From Variovorax sp. IB41 (lineage in GTDB: Bacteria > Pseudomonadota > Gammaproteobacteria > Burkholderiales > Burkholderiaceae_C): a DNA stretch of 64,000 nucleotides. Where the stretch lies: the NCBI RefSeq assembly GCF_016405905.1, contig NZ_JAEFCB010000001.1:372001-436000 (forward strand), in the 5' to 3' direction. The position numbers and the translations under genes are program-made. Of this stretch, positions 16,283 to 25,406 are shown piece after piece. The notes under the pieces were generated by a model. That model did not search any database and was not told where the DNA came from. It saw nothing but the letters and a program-made list of their open reading frames with translations. Position 1 is the stretch's first letter. Each line of letters starts with the position of its first letter.

Positions 16283-16902
16283 GCCGTGAGACTTTCCATG
16301 TAGGGGCGCATGATGTTCGCGACACGGTCGATGGTTGCGTAGTGCCAGAGCTTGTCCATGGACAGCTTGTTCTGGCGCCAACCGTCCTGCAGCGCCTCGA
16401 GGGCTACGTCAAGGCCGATCTTGTTGCGAAACTTGAAGCAATCGGCCACCGTTTTTTCGGCATCGAACACAGGCACTTCGACACCGTCGATCTGCACCTG
16501 CCGAATGCCCTCGGCCAAGGCCGCGCCAGACATCCGCACGATGCGCAATGCGGGTTGATCAAGGCGCGGGCTGGGCATGTTCGGCGGAATGGCCAGCCAC
16601 ACTTCAAACGGCGCTTGGGTTCCGATCTCGTGCACCCGCAGTGCAGAAAGCAGGCAGACGACGCCTCGGCCGACCCGCAATGACACTTCCGCAAGCGACC
16701 TGTGCTCGCTCGACGAGCGCCCCGGCAGGCAGTAAATGCCTCGGGCCACTCGCTCCAGCCGGCCTGCGGCAACCAGTCGACTCAGTATCACCGTCGGCAG
16801 TTGTTGATCGGCGACATCGCGGGCGCGCAGCAGGGGGCGTGACTTGGCAAGGGCAAGAACAGCCTGCTCCTGGGTCGTGATTTGAGTGGGTGGCGCCTTC
16901 AT
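16279..16902 (-). CDS. abiEi: AbiEi-type antitoxin / autoregulator
   Basis: A 207-residue AbiEi family protein. The N-terminal winged helix is seen in L-L-R-A-R-D-V-A through L-x-R-V-A-R-G-I-Y-C-L (residues 24-60); the C-terminal antitoxin domain carries V-P-V-F-D-A-E-K-T-V-A-D-C-F-K near 145-160, a hallmark of the family. AbiEi represses its own operon by binding inverted repeats ahead of the gene, and a 9-bp perfect inverted repeat begins 7 bp upstream of this ATG. It counteracts AbiEii without direct binding (type IV). Confidence 0.9.
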   Translation of the reverse strand: MKAPPTQITTQEQAVLALAKSRPLLRARDVADQQLPTVILSRLVAAGRLERVARGIYCLPGRSSSEHRSLAEVSLRVGRGVVCLLSALRVHEIGTQAPFEVWLAIPPNMPSPRLDQPALRIVRMSGAALAEGIRQVQIDGVEVPVFDAEKTVADCFKFRNKIGLDVALEALQDGWRQNKLSMDKLWHYATIDRVANIMRPYMESLTA

Positions 16903-16908
16903 GGTGAT

Positions 16909-16954
16909 GTTGCAATATAAATGAAAAGGTGAAAAACCTCATCACTATTGCAAC
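16909..16954. promoter_or_regulatory. AbiE operator: 9-bp perfect inverted repeat
   Basis: GTTGCAATA at 16909-16917 and TATTGCAAC at 16946-16954 are exact reverse complements separated by 28 bp, in an AT-rich stretch just upstream of abiEi. Known AbiEi proteins bind two spaced inverted repeats that overlap their own promoter, so this is the probable autorepression site. The remaining 75 bp to the guaA stop show no feature. Confidence 0.65.
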
Positions 16955-17029
16955 AGACTCTGTACGCGCTGATCGATACGCGTCGAAGCCGCATCCTATC
17001 GCCTCATCTCGCAGAGGCTAAGCTCCGGA

Positions 17030-18646
<1,617 letters not shown>

Positions 18647-18657
18647 GGCGAGAGGAC

Positions 18658-19092
18658 TCAGAGCGTTGAAATGTCGAACAGCTTCACGCCCGCCTTGGGC
18701 GCTGCCTGGATGAGGTGCTCGTCGAAGGTGGCGAGCGGGAGATTGAGCGACTTGGCGAGCCACAGGTAGCCCGCGTCGTAGGTCGAGATGCCGGCGTCGA
18801 TGGCGACCGCGAGCACGGCCTTGTGCTGGGCGGGTGCGAGCTCGTGCAGCTCGACGCGGTGGCGGATGGCGTCGAGCACGCTCCAGAGCCCCTCGACCGC
18901 GGCGGTCGGGATGCGGCCGCTGCGCACGCCGTTCGCGAGGATGTTGGCGCACTCCCATTGCCAGGCGTTGGGCGCCTGCGGCTCGACCTCATCGCGGCGG
19001 ATGGCTGCGTAGAGCTTGCGGGTGTGTTCGCTGGCCTGGTCGGGCAGGAGCCAGGCGGCGGTGACGGAGGCGTCCATGACGAAGGCTGTCAC
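18658..19092 (-). CDS. vapC: VapC-family PIN-domain toxin
   Basis: A 144-residue PIN-domain ribonuclease. Conserved acids are Asp7 (V-M-D-A-S), a Glu in the W-Q-W-E-C-A-N-I-L segment near 47, an Asp in S-T-Y-D-A-G-Y-L near 106, and an Asp in A-T-F-D-E-H-L near 125. VapC toxins cut tRNA or rRNA when freed from antitoxin. It starts at GTG 19092, overlapping the antitoxin stop as GTGA. It lies 11 bp upstream of guaA and on the same strand, so guaA may be read through from the TA promoter. Confidence 0.9.
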   Translation of the reverse strand: MTAFVMDASVTAAWLLPDQASEHTRKLYAAIRRDEVEPQAPNAWQWECANILANGVRSGRIPTAAVEGLWSVLDAIRHRVELHELAPAQHKAVLAVAIDAGISTYDAGYLWLAKSLNLPLATFDEHLIQAAPKAGVKLFDISTL

Positions 19093-19337
19093 GATCGGCG
19101 CCCTTCGTCGAGCAATGCGCGAAGGGAAAGACCGGGCTGGATGGTGGCGTGCAGCGCGTCGATCTGGCCGAGTTCGCGTGCGATCTGCTCGTCGGTGATG
19201 ACCGGCTTGCGCCGCACCGGCAGCATGCGCACGACTTCCTTGCCGTGGCGGGTGATGCGAACCTCCTCGCCCTTTTCGACCAGGTCGATCAGGGCGGAGA
19301 AGTTGTTCTTGGCTTCAGCGATGCCGATGGATTGCAT
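19089..19337 (-). CDS. Phd/YefM-type antitoxin of the VapC pair
   Basis: An 82-residue antitoxin. The N-terminal I-G-I-A-E-A-K-N-N-F-S-A-L-I-D and E-V-R-I-T-R-H-G-K-E-V-V-R segments are the Phd/YefM DNA-binding and dimerisation fold; the remainder would wrap the toxin. Its ATG lies inside the first arm of an 11-bp inverted repeat, so operator binding would block both transcription and the start region. Confidence 0.9.
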   Translation of the reverse strand: MQSIGIAEAKNNFSALIDLVEKGEEVRITRHGKEVVRMLPVRRKPVITDEQIARELGQIDALHATIQPGLSLRALLDEGRRS

Positions 19338-19408
19338 TTGGGCCAGAAAAATTGAATCTGGCCCAAATTCTAAACCGAGTCTGGCCTGACTTTCAAGGTC
19401 TGGCCAGA
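19337..19408. promoter_or_regulatory. Operator array of the VapC/antitoxin operon
   Basis: TTTGGGCCAGA (19337-19347) and TCTGGCCCAAA (19357-19367) form a perfect 11-bp inverted repeat with a 9-bp spacer; the first arm overlaps the antitoxin start codon. Further copies of the TCTGGCC half-site occur at 19380-19386, and TCTGGCCAGA (19399-19408) is a perfect palindrome. Such arrays are typical of conditional cooperativity, in which toxin:antitoxin ratio sets repression. Confidence 0.7.
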
Positions 19409-19423
19409 TTGGGCTTCAGGCCG

Positions 19424-19500
19424 GCGCCGGGCCGCCCCAAGGCGGCCTGTGCCCCCTCGGGGGGCAGCGCCCCACACGCAGTGGGGGCGCGTGGGGGCCA
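19424..19500. repeat. GC-rich multi-hairpin intergenic element
   Basis: Consecutive hairpins are visible: GGCCGCC/GGCGGCC with a CCAA loop (19430-19447), GCCCCC/GGGGGC-type (19451-19465), and CGCCCC...GGGGGCG further on. I recall near-identical blocks downstream of many genes in Acidovorax and Variovorax, so it is probably a dispersed element. Placed 3 bp after the guaB stop, it could end guaB transcription, although it lacks a T-run. Confidence 0.5.
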
Positions 19501-19502
19501 CA

Positions 19503-20972
19503 TTACTCAGCCCGATAGTTGGGCGCTTCCTTGGTGATCTGCACATCGTGCACGTGGCTCTCGCGGATGCCGGCCGTGGTGATCTCGACGAACTCGGCCT
19601 TGTTCTTCATGTCCTCGATGGTCGCGCAGCCGCAGTAGCCCATGCTGGCGCGCACGCCGCCGGCCATCTGGTAGACGATGGAAACGATCGAGCCCTTGTA
19701 GGGCACGCGGCCTTCGATGCCCTCAGGCACGAGCTTGTCGGTGTTGGGATTGCCGGTGGTCGATTCCTGGAAGTACCGGTCGGCGCTGCCCTGCTGCATC
19801 GCGCCGATGGAGCCCATGCCGCGGTAGCTCTTGTAGCTGCGGCCCTGGTACAGCACGATCTCGCCGGGGGCCTCTTCGGTGCCGGCGAACATGCTGCCCA
19901 TCATCACGGTGCTGGCGCCTGCGGCGATGGCCTTGGCGATGTCGCCCGAGTAGCGCACGCCGCCGTCGGAGATCAGCGGAATGCCCGTGCCCTGCAGCGC
20001 GGTGGCGACGCTGTCGACCGCCATGATCTGGGGCACGCCCACGCCGGCCACGATGCGGGTGGTGCAGATGGAGCCCGGGCCGATGCCGACCTTGACCGCG
20101 TCGGCGCCGACATCGGCCAGCGCGCGCGCGGCGTCGCCGGTGGCGATGTTGCCGCCGATGACGTCGACCTGCGGATAGTTGCGCTTGACCCAACGCACGC
20201 GCTCGATCACGCCGGCGCTGTGGCCGTGTGCGGTGTCGACCACGATGGCATCGACGCCGGCCTTCACCAGCGCCTCGACGCGCTCCTCGGTGCCGTCGCC
20301 CACGCCGACCGCCGCGCCCACGCGCAGGCGCCCGCTCGCGTCGCGTGCGGCGTTGGGGAAGCTGGTCTGCTTGGTGATGTCCTTGACGGTGATGAGGCCC
20401 TTGAGCTCCCAGTCGTTGTTGATGACCAGGAGGCGCTCGAGCTTGTACTTGTTCAGCAGCGCCTTGGCATCGGCCAGCGTGGTGCCGTCGGGCACGGTGA
20501 TGAGCTTGTCGCGCTGCGTCATGATTTCGCTGACGGGCACGTCGTAGCGGGTCTCGAAGCGCAGGTCGCGCCCCGTCACGATGCCGACGACCTTGCCGCC
20601 GTCGACCACCGGGAAGCCGGAAATGCCGAGCTGGTCGGACAGCGCCATCACCTGGCGCACCGAGTGCGTCGGCGTGATCACCACCGGGTCGCGCAGCACG
20701 CCCGATTCGTAGCGCTTCACGCGGGCCACTTCGGCGGCCTGCTGTTGCGCGGTGAGGTTCTTGTGAACGATCCCGATGCCGCCCTCCTGCGCGATGGCGA
20801 TCGCGAGGCGGGCTTCCGTCACGGTGTCCATGGCCGCCGAGACGAGCGGCAGGTTCAGCGTGATGTTGCGGGAGAGTTTGGTGGCGAGGGAGGTGTCCTT
20901 GGGCAGGACCTGGGAGAACGCTGGCACCAACAACACGTCGTCGAAGGTGAGCGCTTTGCCGAGAAGGCGCAT
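19503..20972 (-). CDS. guaB: Inosine-5'-monophosphate dehydrogenase
   Basis: A 489-residue enzyme that oxidises IMP to XMP with NAD+, the step before GuaA. The TIM barrel starts [10 protein letters not shown]; two CBS domains fill about residues 93-205; catalytic Cys303 lies in G-P-G-S-I-C-T-T-R; the flap carries R-G-M-G-S. Length is normal. In many bacteria guaB and guaA are adjacent; here 856 bp containing a toxin-antitoxin pair separate the stop of guaB from the start of guaA. Confidence 0.98.
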   Translation of the reverse strand: MRLLGKALTFDDVLLVPAFSQVLPKDTSLATKLSRNITLNLPLVSAAMDTVTEARLAIAIAQEGGIGIVHKNLTAQQQAAEVARVKRYESGVLRDPVVITPTHSVRQVMALSDQLGISGFPVVDGGKVVGIVTGRDLRFETRYDVPVSEIMTQRDKLITVPDGTTLADAKALLNKYKLERLLVINNDWELKGLITVKDITKQTSFPNAARDASGRLRVGAAVGVGDGTEERVEALVKAGVDAIVVDTAHGHSAGVIERVRWVKRNYPQVDVIGGNIATGDAARALADVGADAVKVGIGPGSICTTRIVAGVGVPQIMAVDSVATALQGTGIPLISDGGVRYSGDIAKAIAAGASTVMMGSMFAGTEEAPGEIVLYQGRSYKSYRGMGSIGAMQQGSADRYFQESTTGNPNTDKLVPEGIEGRVPYKGSIVSIVYQMAGGVRASMGYCGCATIEDMKNKAEFVEITTAGIRESHVHDVQITKEAPNYRAE

Positions 20973-21101
20973 GGGTGAAGCTCCAAAAGACGGATTGTAA
21001 CGAGGCTCCCGCACCGTTCGCCGGCCCGGGCTTTTCACAACCGTTGCAAAAGCACCCCACCCAGGATGTTGCAAGAAGTAAGGCACGGCTAAACTTCGGG
21101 C

Positions 21102-21632
21102 ATGAAATTCATGCACTGGCTGCTGGTGGGATGTGTCGTGGCGCTGCCGCTCTCTGCGAGCGCGCAATGGCAATGGATCGACAAGGACGGCAAGAAGGTC
21201 TTCAGCGACCAGGCGCCGCCGCCCGATGTTCCCGAGAAGAACATCCTGCGCCGCTCGGGCACGCCGCCGCCGCGGCCCGCTGCCGGCATCGCCGCGCCGG
21301 ATGCGCCGGCGGCCGAGGGCACCGAAGCCGCTGCGGCCAAGCCGCGCGAAAGCGCCGCGGCGCCCAAGCCGAGCGGCGTCGACAAGGAACTCGAAGAGAA
21401 GACCAAGAAGGCCGAGGCCGAAGAAAAGGCCAAGCGCGCCGCCGAAGAGGCGAAGGTCGCCAAGGCCAAGGCCGACAACTGCGCCCGCGCCCGCGAAGGC
21501 AAGTCCACGCTGGACAGCGGCATCCGCATCGCGAAGGTGAATGCCAAGGGCGAGCGCGAGATCATGGACGACGGCGCACGCGCCGCAGAGCAGAAGCGCG
21601 TTCAGTCGGTCATCGACAGCGACTGCAAATAA
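21102..21632 (+). CDS. DUF4124-type secreted protein
   Basis: A 176-residue exported protein. Residues 1-22 are a signal peptide (L-P-L-S-A-S-A-Q-W). The first mature residues [18 protein letters not shown] are the DUF4124 core, common in periplasmic proteins of Beta- and Gammaproteobacteria. A Pro/Ala spacer and a charged Glu/Lys coiled-coil (about 94-125) follow, and the protein ends near a conserved Cys (S-D-C-K). Function unknown. Divergent from guaB across a 129-bp gap with no clear motif. Confidence 0.85.
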   Translation: MKFMHWLLVGCVVALPLSASAQWQWIDKDGKKVFSDQAPPPDVPEKNILRRSGTPPPRPAAGIAAPDAPAAEGTEAAAAKPRESAAAPKPSGVDKELEEKTKKAEAEEKAKRAAEEAKVAKAKADNCARAREGKSTLDSGIRIAKVNAKGEREIMDDGARAAEQKRVQSVIDSDCK

Positions 21633-21648
21633 GCCGACGCCGGCAGCC

Positions 21649-21984
21649 TCAGTAGCCGGCCTTGCCGCCCTTGCGGCGGTTCGCGAAAAGGCCGGCACTC
21701 CCCGCGCCCTGGCGCTTGAATCGTTCGCGGCGCGCGACCTTCGGGTCCACCGTGAGCGGGCGGCACAGCTCGATGCGATCGCCGTCTTTCAGGGCCTGAC
21801 TCCACTCGACCGCCCTGCCCCAGATGCCCGGCGTCATCGCATGCCGCCAATCGAGATCGGGAAAGCGCAGCGACAACCCGCTCGCTTTCACCGCGTCGCT
21901 CAAGACGATGCCATCTTCCAGTTGCAGGACCTGCTCGAACACCTCGCGCGCCGCGGGCGAGCAGCTCAGCGTGACCTGGATCAT
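21649..21984 (-). CDS. rnfH: RnfH-family (UPF0125) protein
   Basis: A 111-residue beta-grasp, ubiquitin-like-fold protein of the RnfH family. Typical features are the start I-Q-V-T-L-S, the [11 protein letters not shown] segment, W-G-R-A-V, and [13 protein letters not shown] near 67-79, followed by a basic tail. Its ATG overlaps the ratA stop by one base (TGATG). The ratA-rnfH pair divergent from smpB is a widely conserved arrangement. Biochemical role is not settled. Confidence 0.92.
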   Translation of the reverse strand: MIQVTLSCSPAAREVFEQVLQLEDGIVLSDAVKASGLSLRFPDLDWRHAMTPGIWGRAVEWSQALKDGDRIELCRPLTVDPKVARRERFKRQGAGSAGLFANRRKGGKAGY

Positions 21985-22430
21985 CAGGGGCTGCCGTAGA
22001 CCTGCTCGGCGCGCTTGACGAAGGCCTCGACCAAGCTCGATGCAATGGTGTCGAACACCGGGCCGACGAGCGCCTGCAAGGCGAAGTTGCTGAAGCCGTA
22101 GCTCATGTGCAGTTCGACGCGGCAGGCGCGTTCGCCCGCTTCCCCCACGGGCACGAACTTCCAGTTGCCGTCGAGGTTGGAGAACGGGCCATCGACCAGT
22201 TTGAGTTGCACTTCCCGGCCAGGAATGTGGGTGTTGCGGGTGGTGAAGCTCTGGCGCAGGCCGGCGAAGGCGAGGCCGACTTCGGCGGTCATGCCGGCTT
22301 CGTCCTCCTCGATGATCCGGGCCTTGTCGCACCACGGAAGGAACTGCGGATACTTCACCACATCGGTGACGAGCGCGTACATCTCTTGGGCGCTGTACCA
22401 GATGAGGACGGACTTGTTGACTGTTTTCAT
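21984..22430 (-). CDS. ratA: RatA-family START/polyketide-cyclase-like protein
   Basis: A 148-residue START-fold protein homologous to E. coli RatA (YfjG), reported to bind 50S subunits and impair 70S formation, and to the mitochondrial Coq10 family that binds ubiquinone. The P-Q-F-L-P-W-C segment near residues 28-34 and the late L-V-G-P-V-F-D-T-I-A block are hallmarks. ATG 22430 lies 62 bp from the divergent smpB start. Whether it acts on ribosomes or on quinones in this lineage is open. Confidence 0.9.
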   Translation of the reverse strand: MKTVNKSVLIWYSAQEMYALVTDVVKYPQFLPWCDKARIIEEDEAGMTAEVGLAFAGLRQSFTTRNTHIPGREVQLKLVDGPFSNLDGNWKFVPVGEAGERACRVELHMSYGFSNFALQALVGPVFDTIASSLVEAFVKRAEQVYGSP

Positions 22431-22492
22431 AGAATCGGTGCAGCGTGCGCGACGGATTGTATTGAAGCCATGCGTCCCCATCTTCCCGAGCC

Positions 22493-22969
22493 ATGGCCAC
22501 AAAGAAACAAGATAACTCCTCCCGCATCGCCGACAACAAGAAGGCCGCGTACAACTATTTCTTCGAAGAACGCTTCGAGGCCGGCATGGTGCTCGAAGGC
22601 TGGGAAGTCAAATCGCTGCGCGAAGGCAAGGTGCAGCTGACCGACGGCTACGTGGTCATCCGCGACGGCGAACTCTACGTCGTGGGCCTGCAGATCAACC
22701 CGCTCAAGAGCGCCTCGACGCACGTCAACCCCGATTCCATCCGCACCAAGAAGCTGCTGCTGCACAAGGAAGAAATACGCCGGCTGGTCGGCAAGGTCGA
22801 GCAAAAGGGCTACACGCTGGTGCCGCTCAATCTGCACTGGAAGGCGGGCAAGGTCAAATGCGACATCGCGCTGGCCAAGGGCAAGGCCGAGCACGACAAG
22901 CGCGACACCATCAAGGACCGCGAAGGCAAGCGCGAGGTCGAACGCGCGATGAAGAGCCGCAGCCGCTAG
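22493..22969 (+). CDS. smpB: SsrA-binding protein SmpB
   Basis: A 158-residue tmRNA partner needed for trans-translation. Recognised by N-K-K-A-x-Y-x-Y-F, [14 protein letters not shown], and the basic C-terminal tail D-K-R-D-x-I-K-D-R-E that mimics the codon-anticodon pair. Length is normal. The ssrA RNA gene itself is not seen in the window. Confidence 0.97.
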   Translation: MATKKQDNSSRIADNKKAAYNYFFEERFEAGMVLEGWEVKSLREGKVQLTDGYVVIRDGELYVVGLQINPLKSASTHVNPDSIRTKKLLLHKEEIRRLVGKVEQKGYTLVPLNLHWKAGKVKCDIALAKGKAEHDKRDTIKDREGKREVERAMKSRSR

Positions 22970-23074
22970 GCATTCTTTTCATTCTTTTTTGCGCGGCATG
23001 GAATAAAACGCGCTCTGCGGGCGTTTGTGCGGTGTCATCGGATTGCCGATGCCACCCAACCCAGGAGTCTTTCC

Positions 23075-23464
23075 ATGTCGCCCCTTCGCGTGTTTCGAAT
23101 TTCCTCCGCCGGCATTGCAGCCGCCCTGCTCGGCAGCCTGCTCGCCCTCCCCGCGTTCGCCCAGCCCAAGCCCGCCGATGGCGCGCTGGTCGGTGCGACC
23201 GGCATGACGCTCTACACCTTCGAGAAAGACACGGCCGGCAACGGCAAGTCGGTCTGCAACGGCGGCTGCGCCACCAACTGGCCGCCCTTCATGGCCGCCG
23301 ACAGCGACAAGCCGAGTGGTGACTTCACCATCGTCACGCGCGACGACGGCAAGAAGCAATGGGCCGCCAAGGGCTGGCCGCTCTACTACTGGGTGAAGGA
23401 CACCAAGCCGGGCGACAAGACCGGCGATGGCGTGGGCGGCAACTGGAAGACCGCCAAGCCCTGA
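23075..23464 (+). CDS. Secreted Lipoprotein_15 (COG4315) repeat protein A
   Basis: A 129-residue exported protein. Signal peptide residues 1-30 end in A-F-A-Q. The mature part carries G-M-T-L-Y-T-F-x-K-D, C-N-G-G-C-A-T-N-W-P-P and K-G-W-P-L-Y-Y-W, the two-repeat signature of PF03640, secreted proteins of unknown function. AGGAG is present 7 bp before the ATG. It precedes an ECF sigma/anti-sigma pair, with a paralogue on the far side, which suggests the family is part of that regulon. Confidence 0.88.
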   Translation: MSPLRVFRISSAGIAAALLGSLLALPAFAQPKPADGALVGATGMTLYTFEKDTAGNGKSVCNGGCATNWPPFMAADSDKPSGDFTIVTRDDGKKQWAAKGWPLYYWVKDTKPGDKTGDGVGGNWKTAKP

Positions 23465-23491
23465 CCCGGAACACGCGCTCCCGGCCCGCCC

Positions 23492-24007
23492 ATGGACGCC
23501 CGCCTGCTGGTCGACCACATCCCGAGCCTGCGCCGCTATGCGCGCGCGCTCACGGGCAACACGTGGGCGGCCGACGACCTGGTGCAGGACACCCTCGAGC
23601 GGGCCTGCAGCAAGTGGCGCCTCTGGGTGGTGGGGAGCGACCTGCGCGCATGGCTCTTCACGGTCATGCACAACATCTTCGCGAGCCAGGTGCGGCGCAC
23701 GCCGCCGCCGCACAGCGTGGTGTCGCTGGACGAGACCACGCACGAATTGCACGGCGGCATCGATCCGGGCCGCGACCAGGGCGCGAGCCTCGACCTCCAG
23801 CGCTGCCTCATGCAACTGCCCGAGGAACAGCGCGCCGTGCTGCTGCTGGTGACGCTCGAAGACCTGTCCTATGCCGAGGTGGCGAAGGTGCTGGGCATTC
23901 CCGCCGGCACCGTGATGTCGCGCCTCTCGCGCGCCCGCGTGCGGCTGCAGGAACTGCTGGACGGCGCCGCCGCCCCGAACCGCCCCGGCCTGCGCCGCCT
24001 CAAGTGA
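23492..24007 (+). CDS. ECF sigma factor (RpoE-like)
   Basis: A 171-residue extracytoplasmic-function sigma factor. Region 2 is seen in A-L-T-G-N-T-W-A-A-D-D-L-V-Q-D-T-L-E-R, region 4 in L-P-E-E-Q-R-A-V-L-L-L-V through G-T-V-M-S-R-L-S-R-A-R. The protein lacks any extra domain. It starts 27 bp after the Lipoprotein_15 gene and 17 bp before a membrane anti-sigma gene, so the unit is co-transcribed. Confidence 0.92.
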   Translation: MDARLLVDHIPSLRRYARALTGNTWAADDLVQDTLERACSKWRLWVVGSDLRAWLFTVMHNIFASQVRRTPPPHSVVSLDETTHELHGGIDPGRDQGASLDLQRCLMQLPEEQRAVLLLVTLEDLSYAEVAKVLGIPAGTVMSRLSRARVRLQELLDGAAAPNRPGLRRLK

Positions 24008-24023
24008 AACCCGCCGCCGCACC

Positions 24024-24854
24024 ATGAACCGCCCCGCCCCGCCCTCCACCGACGTCACCGACGACGAACTGCACGCGCTGGTCGATGGCCAGCTCGCCCC
24101 GGATCGCCAGTGCGCCATCGAAGAGGCCCTGGCGCGCGACCCTGCCATGGCCGCGAAGGTCGCGGCCTGGCACACGCAGCGCGATGCCCTGCGCCGCCTG
24201 CACGGCGAGTTGCTGGACGAACCCATTCCGGCGCCGCTGATGAGCGCGCTCGAGCGCCATCTGCCGCGGCAGGCGCAGCGCAGCAGCTGGATGCGCTGGG
24301 GCGGCATCGCGGCCGGCGTGCTCGTCGCCTTTGCGGCGGGCTGGCTCGGCAATGCGCAATGGTCGGCGTCGCGCACCCCATCGACCCAACTGGCCAAGGC
24401 GCCCGCGATGCGCGAGTTCGTGCACGACGCATCGATCGCCCACGTCGTCTACGCGCCCGAGAAAAGGCACCCGGTCGAGGTGGCCGCCTCCGAGCAGCAG
24501 CACCTCGTGCAGTGGCTCTCCAAGCGCCTGGACAGGCCGCTCAAGGTGCCCGACCTGAGCACCCTGGGCTACACGCTCGTCGGCGGCCGCCTGCTGCCCG
24601 GGGAAACCGGCGCACGCGCCCAGTTCATGTTCGAAGACACCGCGGGCGAGCGCGTCACGCTCTACATCGGCACCCTCGACGCCCGGGCACCGGATTCGGC
24701 GGCCGCGCGCGAAACCGCCTTCCGGTTCACCTCCGACGGTCCGGTGCCGAGCTTCTACTGGGTCGACCAGGGCTTCGGCTATGCCGTAGCCGGCAAGCTC
24801 CCGCGTGATGTTTTGCTGAAACTCGCGACCCTTGCCTACCGCGATTTGTCGTGA
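24024..24854 (+). CDS. Transmembrane anti-sigma factor
   Basis: A 276-residue single-pass membrane protein. The cytoplasmic N-terminus (D-D-E-L-H-A-L-V-D-G-Q-L at about 13-24) is the sigma-binding anti-sigma domain without a full zinc-binding set; the membrane segment is about residues 91-109 (W-G-G-I-A-A-G-V-L-V-A-F). The periplasmic part of about 160 residues, including Y-T-L-V-G-G-R-L-L and a late W-V-D-Q-G-F-G-Y-A-V, resembles the ChrR/RskA-type sensors. It should hold the ECF factor inactive until an envelope or redox signal. Confidence 0.85.
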   Translation: MNRPAPPSTDVTDDELHALVDGQLAPDRQCAIEEALARDPAMAAKVAAWHTQRDALRRLHGELLDEPIPAPLMSALERHLPRQAQRSSWMRWGGIAAGVLVAFAAGWLGNAQWSASRTPSTQLAKAPAMREFVHDASIAHVVYAPEKRHPVEVAASEQQHLVQWLSKRLDRPLKVPDLSTLGYTLVGGRLLPGETGARAQFMFEDTAGERVTLYIGTLDARAPDSAAARETAFRFTSDGPVPSFYWVDQGFGYAVAGKLPRDVLLKLATLAYRDLS

Positions 24855-24927
24855 GCCCGGCATAAACTGCCGGGTCGCGCAACCACCTGCCTTGTTGTCG
24901 CGATTTTTCAACTGAAGGAGAAACTGC

Positions 24928-25320
24928 ATGAAATTGCTCAGCGCCTCGATCCTCGCGGCGGCCCTGCTCGCCGGCTGCGGCGGCATGTCCAACAAGACCG
25001 CCAGCGCGCCCGACACGCCCACCCGCACCGCCGACGGCGTGCTGGTCGGACCGAACGGCATGACGCTCTACACCTTCACCAAGGACACGTCCGGCGCCGG
25101 CACCTCCGGCTGCAACGCCCAGTGCGCCGCCAACTGGCCGCCGCTCCCCGTGGCCGAAACCGCCAAGCCCATCGGCGGCTACACCATCATCATTCGCGAA
25201 GACGGCAAGCGCCAATGGGCCTACAAGGGCTGGCCGCTGTACTACTGGGCCAAGGATGCCAAGCCGGGCGACAAGACCGGCGACGGCGTGGGCGGCAACT
25301 GGAAGATCGCGCGCCCCTGA
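24928..25320 (+). CDS. Lipoprotein_15 (COG4315) repeat lipoprotein B
   Basis: A 130-residue paralogue of the protein at 23075-23464, sharing N-G-M-T-L-Y-T-F-x-K-D-T, A-x-N-W-P-P and K-G-W-P-L-Y-Y-W as well as the ending G-D-G-V-G-G-N-W-K. It differs in having a lipobox (L-L-A-G-C, Cys17), so it is membrane-anchored where its paralogue is free. AAGGAG precedes the ATG. Followed by a good intrinsic terminator. Confidence 0.9.
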   Translation: MKLLSASILAAALLAGCGGMSNKTASAPDTPTRTADGVLVGPNGMTLYTFTKDTSGAGTSGCNAQCAANWPPLPVAETAKPIGGYTIIIREDGKRQWAYKGWPLYYWAKDAKPGDKTGDGVGGNWKIARP

Positions 25321-25344
25321 ACGGCACGGTGATCACCTGATCGC

Positions 25345-25376
25345 AAAGGCTCCGGCACACGCCGGGGCCTTTTTTC
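25345..25376 (+). terminator. Rho-independent terminator
   Basis: AAGGCTCCGGC and GCCGGGGCCTT pair around an ACAC loop, with one internal mismatch, followed by a T-run. It closes the sigma/anti-sigma/lipoprotein unit. Confidence 0.9.
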
Positions 25377-25406
25377 TTGGTGCACGCGCCACGGCAGAAT
25401 CGCCGC

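Noticed and set aside
19341..19408. Repeated TCTGGCC boxes as a CRISPR-like or tandem array
   Set aside because: The spacing is irregular, the units are palindromic half-sites and they lie at a TA promoter, so an operator explains them better.
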